This document shows, piece by piece, positions 1-10,800 of a stretch of 64,000 nt of DNA (positions within the stretch are counted from its first letter, which is position 1; each line of letters opens with the position of its first letter). Both the position numbers and the translations under genes were made by a program. This stretch comes from Deltaproteobacteria bacterium (GTDB lineage Bacteria > Desulfobacterota > Desulfarculia > Adiutricales > Adiutricaceae), in NCBI GenBank assembly GCA_031278635.1, contig JAITKA010000005.1, positions 1-64,000 on the forward strand, read 5' to 3'. The notes beneath the pieces are model-generated. The model had not been told where the DNA came from, did no database searches, and saw only the letters and a program-made list of their open reading frames with translations.

Positions 1-763
1 TCCGAGATTCCGGCCCATTTCAATCGGCCAGGCAATCACTGCCCCGGCCATCGGTCCTGGCCGCCTCCCGAACCATCGTCTTTCCCGCTTTTCCAGAGCC
101 GCAAAAATCCCATGGAATAGCCCTTCCCTTGGTTTGGCTGCCTAGCCGGTTAGGCTGTGTGTTATGACCAAGGATAGAAGGGCACAAGCGCTTTAATGAT
201 CCTTACCGCCTGTTTTCCGGCCGGTACCTGATCTCGTGAATAAGTGGTACCTGATCTCGCGAATAAATGGTGGCCAAAACAAGGCGTGAACGGGAAGTTT
301 TTTTATGGTAAAGGAACATACTAAGGCGCAAAAATAATTAATTTATGATAAATTAGATCGCTAATCAAAAACATAATCTTTTGACTTTGGGCAAGGTTTC
401 CGGGGATTATTCCCACGGTTTTTAGACATTTTAAATAGCCTATAGCAGGTTGGTATTTTGTGATATTTCTGAATTTTTTTGATAATTATATTGATAATGC
501 CTACTTTGTTTCGATTCTGTAGTAGTCGGAGGGAATTTTCTCTCATTTTCCCATTGACAGTCATCTGCTCTCGTGTTAAGCTTTTGTGAAATTTGCAATT
601 TCCCCTTTTTCACGACGAGCTGACCTCGCTTCGGATATAATAATTTAATTGTATCTATCAACGACTATTTGGCCAGATATTGTCCTCCCATAGTCGGCCA
701 ATATAAATTTCGTAGTTCTCAGTATTCTAAATTTAATTTAATATATATGCTTAGAGAAGTTAA
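1..763. other. Intergenic stretch with hairpin and short direct repeats
   Basis: No convincing coding frame is seen here. Positions 121-182 can fold into a two-tier hairpin: 121-133 pairs with 167-182, and an inner GCCTA/TAGGC stem lies at 140-155. A 23-bp sequence is repeated head to tail at 223-268. From about 280 to 763 the DNA turns strongly AT-rich and leads into the secreted Sel1 protein gene. The left edge could be the end of an upstream unit, but no gene is supported. Confidence 0.5.
223..268. repeat. Two tandem copies of a 23-bp repeat
   Basis: Copies lie at 223-245 and 246-268, each beginning GGTACCTGATCTCG, and differ at two positions. Tandem short repeats like this occur at the ends of some insertion sequences (for example IS21-type ends), but no transposase lies nearby, so a transposon remnant is only a guess. 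Confidence 0.7.
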
Positions 764-1606
764 ATGTCATATAAGATATTATTTTGCCTATTAACAACTT
801 TTTTGGTATTAATACATGCAAGTTCATTGGTGGCTAGTCCCGATGAAATTTCGGAAAAGACGGCCGAGCAATCCCAAGCCATAAGCCCGGAAGTTTTGTT
901 CACGACCTTGTTGGTTAACGCCGAGAAAGGTCAGCCTCAAGATATGATAAATGTTGGATATTTGTATGAAAGGGGTATAGGGGTCACCAAAAATTTTACC
1001 AAGGCGTTGCGTTGGTATGAAAAAGCCGCCCAAGCCGGTGAGCCTGAAGGTTACCATCGACTGGGCCTTTGTTATGAATCCGGTTTGGGTACCGCCGTCG
1101 ATCTGGCCAAGGCCGTTGACGATTTTCAGAAAGCCTCCGAAATGGGTTCGATTTCGGCCAAATATAAGCTAGCCTCTTATTATCTTTTAGGCACTTACTT
1201 ACCCAAAGACGAAACAAAAGGTATGGCTTTGCTCATCAATGCCGCTGAGGGCGGGAATTCCAACGCCGCGAACGAGTTGGCCGCCGTTTATTTAAAAGGC
1301 CTTTTCGGTCAAAAGGCCGATCCAGTCAAGGCCAATGAATGGTTTACCAAAAGCGCCGAGGCGGGCAATCTCCAAGGGATCAAAAACCTGGCCGTCATGC
1401 TCAAAGACGGTCTGGGGGCCAAAGAACCTTCCCCGACCGAGGCACTGCGCTGGTATTTGGTCCTATGGAAGGCCGGGGACAATAGTCCCGCCCTCAATAA
1501 AATGATTTCCGACTTGCGCGAAGGGATAAGCGAAAAACAAGCCAATCAAGCGGATCTGGACGCCGAAAAATGGCTCAAGGCAAGCCGGGAACGCTTGGTG
1601 CGATGA
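764..1606 (+). CDS. Secreted Sel1-repeat (TPR-like) protein
   Basis: A 280-residue protein. Residues 1-25 form a signal peptide (Lys, a hydrophobic core, then small residues with a likely cut near residue 25), so it should act in the periplasm or outside. Residues about 53-240 hold five Sel1-type helical repeats of 36-38 residues, seen as recurring A-x-x-WY-x-K-A-A-x-x-G-x-x-x-A-x-x-x-L-A/G-x-x-Y-x-x-G patterns (for example KALRWYEKAAQAG). Sel1 repeats mediate protein-protein contacts in envelope and signalling proteins; no catalytic domain is present. It sits alone, 231 bp upstream of the giant autotransporter on the same strand, but the AT-rich gap with its own promoter-like sequence suggests separate transcription. 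The ATG at 764 has only a weak GAGAAG ribosome site. The partner is unknown. Confidence 0.85.
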   Translation: MSYKILFCLLTTFLVLIHASSLVASPDEISEKTAEQSQAISPEVLFTTLLVNAEKGQPQDMINVGYLYERGIGVTKNFTKALRWYEKAAQAGEPEGYHRLGLCYESGLGTAVDLAKAVDDFQKASEMGSISAKYKLASYYLLGTYLPKDETKGMALLINAAEGGNSNAANELAAVYLKGLFGQKADPVKANEWFTKSAEAGNLQGIKNLAVMLKDGLGAKEPSPTEALRWYLVLWKAGDNSPALNKMISDLREGISEKQANQADLDAEKWLKASRERLVR

Positions 1607-1786
1607 TGAAAATTGATGGCCATGCGAAAACCACAAATTTATAAAATATCAAATAAATAGCGATTATTTTTTACAAATTCATCAATAAAGACCATTCACT
1701 GCCAATTTTTATTGGCTTTCTATGTTTTCTTGCCTTAATATATTTTAATCAAAATTCTTCTGAGGCAAAAACGTAAATTTCTATTA

Positions 1787-1832
1787 TTGATTCATTGTTT
1801 TTAAATATTTTATAATATATCATTTGTAGAGG
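1787..1832 (+). promoter_or_regulatory. Candidate sigma70 promoter and RBS for the autotransporter
   Basis: TTGATT at 1787-1792 and TATAAT at 1811-1816 are separated by 18 bp, a good sigma70 layout in an AT-rich gap. An AGAGG ribosome site at 1828-1832 stands 5 nt before the ATG at 1838. Prediction from motif only. Confidence 0.45.
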
Positions 1833-1837
1833 CTAAC

Positions 1838-4800
1838 ATGTATCAATCTAAAACCCCAATCACTGAAAATAATCCGGAAGGACGGCGTCATAGGCCAAAC
1901 GGATCTGGCCAGGCTTTTCTGGCTCCAAGGTGGATCAACCTCCTAAGTTTCCCGTTGGCCGCTATTTTGGCTCTCTCATTTTTGAGTAACGCCTTTGCCG
2001 CCGACACCATTCACACGGAAGAATATTATTCAAACATAACTTCCGAGGAATTGAGGGAATTGGGCGGCCCGCTTGGTTATATACTTGCCGATGACGCTTA
2101 CACCATGAATCTTACCGGCTATGGCGTTACGGTTGGAATTATTGAAGGGGGATTTTTAGAAGATAAAAATGATCATATTGACTTCAAAGATAAGTCTTCT
2201 GCCAATCAATCAGGTGATTATTATGTCTATTTACTTCGTAGTCAAGTTGATGAAGATGATTTGACACATGGAATGAATGTGGCAGGCATCATCGGGGCGG
2301 CAAAAAATGACGTCGGTATGCATGGAGTAGCCTATAATTCGACTTTATATAGTGTAGGGATAGGCAGTGAACCAGTAACTGATGGATTAATCGACCTTGC
2401 CTTCTCGAAAATTAAAGAAAATAAGAATATATCAATACTTAATCTGAGCTATGGTCCATCAAAAAGTAATTTAATTGAGAATAAACCTACCGTAGCAGAT
2501 ATTGTTTTCATGAATGGATTTAACGATCTCATAACTAGTAATGATGTTTTGATAGTTACATCCGCTGGAAATGATGGCCGGCTATCTCCAGATTATTCTT
2601 CTAGTATGCTTGCTGTCATTAATGGAACGACTTTATATCGATACGGTGCTACACATAATAATGTTCATGATGTTATCATAGATCCTCTTTATATGCGATT
2701 GTCAAATTATCCTCAAACATTTATTGATGCTGGCCTTAATTTTGATCAGGGTTCTGTTTTATCATATGGGGAAAAATGGAAATATAATCTATTGTCCATT
2801 AGCGCCTTTAATCCCCGATACGAACCTACAAGCATATCATTTCTGGCGCCTATGACTAACCTTGGCAACGGAATGGCAGCTTCAACCTTACTGGCACCGG
2901 GTATGTTTATCTATGGTCCCGATTATTCAGAAAATTCAATTCAAGAATATTCTATTATGGGTGGGACCTCACAAGCGGCTCCCCATGTTAGCGGTGTCGC
3001 CGCCTTGGTTAAAGAAGCCTTTCCTTATTTAGGGGGCAAACAAATTGGTGATGTCTTACTCTCGACAGCCACAAAACTTTCATCGCTTGATCAATTACCA
3101 CGTTTTATATTATTACAAGAAACAACACTTGATGAAGAACAAGAAGAAGTTGAAAAAATTGTAGCTTATACATATGTTAGTAATAGTTTTAGTAGTGTCC
3201 TTTTTAATATTTATGAAGAAAATGAAATTGCAATATATATTGATGAATATAAATCTTATTATGGTTATATACTAGATTCTTCATTTAAAAGTGACATTAA
3301 AAAGGCTATGGATGATATTAGAATACTATCAGATGAAGCTTACATAAGCCTTTTCGGGCAGGGAATCGTTAACGCTGGAGCGGCCATACGGGGTCAGACC
3401 GTTCTTGACGCCAATCGTTTGATGGAAGGCGAAGTTTACATCCCCGCCAACTCCGTGGCAACGACGGCGCTTTACACGTTCGATCTTGGTTCGTATGACA
3501 GTTATTGGGGCCGGAGCATCGGTCAAGTCGTCAACACGACCTCGTCCAGCGCTTTGTATAATCTGCCGGTTGGTTTTCAGAAACTGGGGGTCGGTACGTT
3601 AACTTTAATGGGAAAAAACAAGTACCTTGGTGAAACCATTATAAAAGATGGCACCTTACGTCTGGCCAAAGGGGCTGAAATTTCGGGCCGAGTGGTGGTT
3701 GGCAGTCAAGGCACTTTGGCGGGGTTAGGGACCGTGTTTGTTGGTGCCCAAGGGTTAAATACCACCGAATCGAACATAGTCACGGGCACGCTATCCGTGG
3801 GAGGCGTTGATGCCACGGATTATGGGATAATGTCCTTTTACGGCGGTTTGGTCTTGGAAAGCACCGCTAAGGTTAATTTTGACCTTGGCTCCTTCTCTAC
3901 GTCGATAACGCCGGTAGCCGGTACTCACTACGACAGCATCAGCATACTCTCGGGGTCCCTGGTTCTTGATGGTTCGTTGTACATAAACGTCGCCCAATCC
4001 GGTGTTTACACCCTATTTGACTACTCCTCAGGAAGCTATTTAGGAAACATTAACCAAGATTACACCTTGTCGGATCTTAATATGACCGGTTGGTCCGGAA
4101 CCTTGACAAATGATCCCATCTTGAAGCAAATTTTGCTAAGCGTGTCCAACGAAACGGGCCAAGTCACCCGCGTTTGGCAGGGCACGGGCGAGAACTCAAA
4201 TTGGGACGTTAATGAGGGTAAGTGGACGGACAGCCAAGCCTTCGTGAACCAAAAAGGTAATGTTTTATCTTTTAAAGGTGTTGGAGAGGAAATTCGTCAA
4301 AAAGATCATTTTGAATTTGATACTTTAATATTCGATGCTACAGAATATGTAATTTGGTCAAATTATTACGCTTTAATAGCAAATCTAGCAGAAACCTCTA
4401 CCAGTGCGACCATTATCGTAACGGGCGATAATGCCGCATACATCAACTCTGACTTGTATAGTTACGATATTCCTTTGATTAAATCGGGGGATGGTCTCCT
4501 AGTTATAGGCAGTGGAAGAGCCGAACATCTAGGTCAAACGACAGTTCAAAAAGGGACGTTAGTTTCTTTAGGCAGTCCTGGGGCTTTTTCTAATGGTATA
4601 ATTGTAGAGGAAGGCGCCACTTTAGCAGGCGGGAATGTTATCCATGGACCAGCCGTAATCAAAGGAATTCTCGCTCCCGGGACTCAGGTAATGCATGAAG
4701 GCAGTATATACGCCGAATTTTACTTCCATAACGGGCTGACCCTAACCAGCACTGCCGTGTTAAAGTTGGATCTGGGGACAGACTCGTTGCGGGGGGATAC

Positions 4801-7800
4801 CTATGACACCATAAACGTCAGCAGAGGTAATTTTGTTATCGCCGGAAGCCTTAACGTAAACGCCTCCTCGGCGGGCACCTATAGGATTTTTGATTACGAT
4901 ACGGCGACTTACACTGGCGATATTTTAACCGATTTTTCTTCCACCAACTATGTTCTCGATGGCGTTAACGTTACCGGAACACTATATAATGATCCCATCG
5001 GCCATTATATTACGCTCACGCTAGCTCAATCATCACAAAGTGCTTATATTTGGAAAGGAACGGGCGTGAACGCAAGCTGGGGCTATTCTGATCAAGATGT
5101 TTTAGAGGGTAGATGGGAACATACTACTGGTCCTTCTTTTGAAGAATTAGGTAGTGTGATAACTTTTATCGATACGGGAGAAGAAATTACATTTAAGGAT
5201 AATTTATATTTCAATACCTTATTTTTTAACGCCGATAAATATACAATTAAAATGGATAGCAATAAAAGATTTATACCTGATTCATATAGTAAGATAAATG
5301 TATGTGAAGGTTGTACGGCTACATTATATACTAATGGATCTTATGGAAAAAATGGAGATAATATTGAAATAACAAAGGTTGGATTTGGGACATTAATTTT
5401 AGAAGGCTCCCATTATGGTCAAAACGATAATTTATTGTATAAAATAAACAATGGAACATTGATTACCAAGGGTGAATTCGATGGTTCCATTGAAGTGAGC
5501 GCTGGCGCCACCTTGCGAAACAGCAAGTTTCAACAGACTATAAAGTCGGTGAGTGGTTCTGGAACTTTAATTAGTGATTCTAGTACTACACTTAAAGTCT
5601 CGACGCTTAATTTTTTAGGAACACTCAGTGGTAATGGCACACTTGAAATAAACCAACAAGCAAATTTAGTCGATGCAAATAACTTATTAACTGGATATAC
5701 ATATTTAAAAAGCGCCACTTTGACGGCAAACGCAAAAGGTTTAAGTGGAAACATTATTCTTGACGATTATTCAAGCATTATTTTAAATCAAGGATATAGT
5801 GATACCCTTGATGTGGATATCGCTTATGGGAAATTTTATAAAACAGGTCCTGGTGAATTAGTTTTTACAGGTTCTAGAGGGGGTACCGGCGAGACGCATA
5901 TACAAGAAGGTATTTTAAGACTCCAAGATGGATCCATAAATGGGGGAAACGTATACGTTGGAATCAATAATTCTTCGTCCAATACCCCCGGTTTGGCTGG
6001 TTGGGGCACCGTTCACTACGAAACCACGGTTGAAACCCTTCTTTACGTTGGAACCAATGCTGCTAGCGGTGGTAAACTCTTAACATTCGATGACCTTACG
6101 TTAAAAGCTCAATCAAATACCTATTTTGATTTAAACGACTTGGGTACCGCTGGAGAGGACTATAACTCGGCCAGGGTTCTTGGGACATTTAAGGTTAACG
6201 GTAATCTCCATATAAATGCGAAAAAAACAGGTTTTTATACTTTATTTAGTGACATGTACTCAGTTAACTATCGCATAGACAGTCTTTATGATACTTTTCA
6301 AAGTGTTGAAGCCAAAGTTCTAGACAATATAGTCAATTATTATTTTAACGAATCTAATAATAGTATTAATATAATATTAACCGATAAAGATCTTACCAAG
6401 CGTGTTTGGACAGGTACTGGTCAAACGTATTCCAATGTAAGTTGGTCTAATACCGAAGGAAGATGGGAATTTTATCCTCAATGGGTTGAACATCCAAATA
6501 TGGAACTTGTTTTTAACGGGTTAGGAGAAACAATTAGAGTTTATGGAGCAAAAAACTTTGAAAAAATAACTTTTTCTTCTGATGGATATTATTTAACCGG
6601 CGACAATTTGCAAAATTTCTGGAAAAATTCCGACGGACATCAATCTAAAATTGACGTGGCCAGTAACATGACCGCGGTCATTTTAAACGACATAAACCTT
6701 TGGGATAACGCTTTCATAAAGGGCGGCCAAGGCACTCTGGTCGTAAAAAATATTAACGCCGGCCGTTCCGGTTTCATTTCTATCCAAGACGGCGTCCTTA
6801 TGGTTCAAGATGGAACTTTGAGGGCGCCATTCGTGTCCTCAAGTTTTGGCTCCACCTTGGCCGGGAGCGGAATCATTGACGGTTATGGCAATTTCACGAC
6901 CGGCGGCAAGGTGTCTCCAGGGGGTTCCGATCCTTCCGATTACGGGCGTCTCACTTTCACTTCCGGTTTGGTCGTCAAATACCTGGAATTCGATTTGGGT
7001 AATCCCCTAACGGCAGGGGTAACCTACGACTCGATTTCGGTTACCGGTGGTAGTTTGAATCTGGACTCTTCCACGCTTTTTACCCTAAACGCCTTGTCCA
7101 CTGGGACTTATACCCTTTTCGATTACACTGGTGCCACCTTCTCCGGAACCATCGATTTTGGCGAAGTGCCGGCCAGCGTTTCTCTAAACGGTTCCAACGC
7201 ATCGGTTGTCTTTGAACATGACGAGCTTTTGAAAATCATAACCGCTACCTTCGCCCCTCAGTCGTCCTCCCGCTCTTGGCTTGGCGAGGGAAGACAGAAC
7301 ACGCCCTGGACCAGTGACTCAGGTCATTGGACTGATGGCCAAGACTGGACCAATGATCCTGGCAATATTTTGAGCTTTGTCGGGGAAGGTGACAATATCT
7401 ATTCTGATGGGTCTAAACATTTTGAGTCCCTTTCCTTTCAGGCGGATTCTTTCAAAATAAACGGGGGGTCTCTGGAAATAAATCCCCTAACCGGTGACGT
7501 GGGTTCGGTCTACGTCGCGTCCGGCTATAAGGCTACAATCTCATCCCCGATCACGGGGGTCGATAAAATCCTGGAAAAGCAGGGAACGGGCACCCTGATT
7601 CTCGGATATATCGAAGGAAATCATTCCTATAGCGGAGGCACCGTCGTCAAATCCGGAACCCTACGGCTCGATGAGGTCAATTTACCGTACGGGAATTTCA
7701 CGTTAAGCCCCGGGGCCACGCTGTCGGGGGTCGGAACCATCGCGGGTCCGGCCACGATCGAAGGTATCCTTTCACCCGGTAACGAGGAAGAGAAATCGTA

Positions 7801-10800
7801 CTACCTTAATTTCGGTTCTGGGCTGACCTTGACAGGTTCGGCCACGGTCATTTTCGATTTGGAAAGTGCGGGAAACCCGGGGTACCGCTCTGACCTGATC
7901 AAAATCACCTCCGGTGATTTGATTCTGGCCGGAAACTTAGTGGTGAGGGCGGATTCCTCAGGTTCGTACCAGTTATTCAATTACGGTGGCGCTAACTATT
8001 CTGGCAACATTGACAACGCTTTTTCCTCCATTGTCGCTACGTTGAACGGTTCCTCCATCACCGGGATCTTGGCCAATAACCCCGTGGATTCCATTATCAC
8101 CTATACCATTGCCGCAACCGACCAAACCGCCAAGACTTGGGAAGGAGATGGCAGCGGCGGTACTTGGGGTTACGGTTCCAACGGTTGGAACGACGGAACT
8201 TCCGGGGAAGGTGATACTTCGGGACTCGTGGTCACTTTCTCAGGGACGGGGGAGACGATAACGGTCGTTGCTTCCGGCGCCGAGAATGATTCCATGAACT
8301 TCGATACCCTCACGTTTTTGTCAGACGATTTTACACTTACCGGTGACAAATTGGAAATCGACCCGAGTTATGGCTCAAACGACGTGGGGGTTATCAGCGT
8401 TGGACAGTCATTGACAACGACCATCGAAAACACCATCGTGGGTGTGGGAAAAACCCTGCGGAAGGTCGGCGGAGGAGAACTCGTACTGACCGGACCGAAC
8501 GAGTACGATGGCGGGACTGTCGTGGCGGCGGGAACTTTGAGGGGCGATACGGGCAGTCTGTCCGGGGAAATCGTAAACGACGGTGTTCTCGTTTTTAATC
8601 AAGGGGACGCGGGTGACTTCGATGGAGTTTTGATGGGCTCCGGCACCGTGACCAAAGAAGGTAGCGGGGATCTGGTTCTCACCCAAGCAAACTCACACCA
8701 GGGAACGACCGTCATAGAGTCCGGGCGGATAGTCGCCGCCGCTGACAACGCCTTGGGGTCCGGTTCCTATTCCGTAAGTGAGTCGGCGGGCTTGGCCTTA
8801 CAAGGCACTTCCCAAACCGTAAGCGGCGTTTCCGGCCAAGGCTCGATAGATCTCGGAACCGGAAGCCTCGAGGTGGCTACGGCCAGCGGTAATGATTACA
8901 CTTACGGGGGTGGGATTTCTGGCTTGGGCGCCCTCATCAAAACGGGGCAAGGCACCTTGACCCTGACCGGTGAAAACGGCTACGCTGGCGGAACGAAAGT
9001 CTCGGGGGGTGTCTTAGCCGGTGACACCGCTTCCCTGCGAGGCGACATCGTCAACGACGCCCAGGTGGTATTTTATCAAGAAGACGACGACTCTTACGAC
9101 GGTCTAATGTCCGGCGAGGGAGCGCTAATCAAAAACGACCAAGGCGTTTTGACCTTGACGCAACGGAATACTTTCCATGGGGATAGCCAGGTCGCCGCCG
9201 GAACGCTTAAGGCTGGAACCGAAGGCGCATTGGGCTCCGGCTTTTACGAAGTAAGCGAAGCGGCCACGCTTGATCTGAACGATTTCGATCAAACCCTGTC
9301 GGGTCTTTTTGGCTCGGGCCAGATAAGTCTTGGTAACGCCACTCTTACGGTAAACGGTGACGAAAGCTCATATTTTGTGGGTTCCATCGACGGTGCCGGC
9401 TCTTTGGTTAAAGAAGGCGAGGGCATCTTCGTTTTCTTTGGTCAAAATTCCTACGAAGGGGGGACAACCGTCTCGGAAGGCGCGTTGGTTGGAAATTCGC
9501 TCAGCCTATCCGGGGACATCACCAATAACGCGACGCTTACGTTCAGTCAAGAAACCGAAGGTGTATTTGATGGGACCCTGGACGGTAGCGGGGTGTTGAA
9601 AAAAATCGGCTCCGGTAAACTGCTTCTCGATAATTTAGCCGATACCATGGGCTCGGTTTTGGTGGAAGCGGGATCCCTTATAGTTGGATCAAGTGAGTCT
9701 AATTCAAGCGCCAAATTGTCCGCCGACTCGGTTGAAGTCGGCGAGGGGGCTCTCCTGGGTGGTCATGGAACCATTGAGGCCGATGTCTTTATCTTAAGCG
9801 GAGCGATGTTCGCGCCTGGGAATTCCTACGGCACAAGCCAAGTCGATGGGGATCTTCGTTTTGAGGCTGGCGGGTACTATGACGTCGAGGTAAATCCGCA
9901 AGACCAATCCGTAAGGGACAAGACCGTGGTCAGTGGCACGGCCTACCTAAACGGTGCCATTCTTAGGCATATTGACACCGGGGGAACGGCTGAAGATTAT
10001 CTGAACAAACAATGGAGCATCTTGGAAGCCGGTACCATTGACGGGCAATTCTCCGAGGCGGTCTCCACTTTGGCCTTTTTGAACCCCACCCCCGAATATA
10101 CCGCTACCAAAGTCACGCTTTCTTTCGAGCTAAGACCCGTCTTCTCGGATACGGTGACCACCCAAAACCAAAAAGGCGTGGCCTCAAGCATAGAATCTCT
10201 CCCTGCGGGCAGCGAGCTGTTCGAAAGGGTGGTGACCACGGCTAACATCGATAACGTTGAGGCCATGATGGATCAACTTTCGGGCGAGGTTTTCAGCTCT
10301 CTCCACTCAGTTATCAATCAAATTAGCTCATTGATTACCCAAAGCGTAGTCAATCACGTGGCCAATTTTAGCCATGTAGCCGCCATGTCAAACTACGCCC
10401 CGGCTTCAGGGGAAAGAGTCACGAGTCATAGCCTGTGGGTTTCCCTTGGTGGCTCATACAGCGTCTTGAATGGCACCGACGAAGCCGGCAAAGTATTCAT
10501 AAGTGGCGCTGAGTTCTCCGGCGGCTACGATCTCAATCTGGCCAATGGCTGGTTGGCCGGTTTGGTTTTACATTTTAACGACAAGAAACTTCGGGTTGAT
10601 GATCGTTCGTCGGAAGTAGACGCCAACAGCTTCGGAACCTCGCTCTATTTTGGTCGAAATTTCGATCTTGACCGGGGAAGCTTCCGCCTTTTACTTGGCG
10701 GGAATTGGACCAGGCATAATATCAACAGCGAACGTCGTATCACCCTCCCAGACGTTCAGACTCTCAAGGCGTCGTTTAAAGCAGACTCATACCAAGTCTT

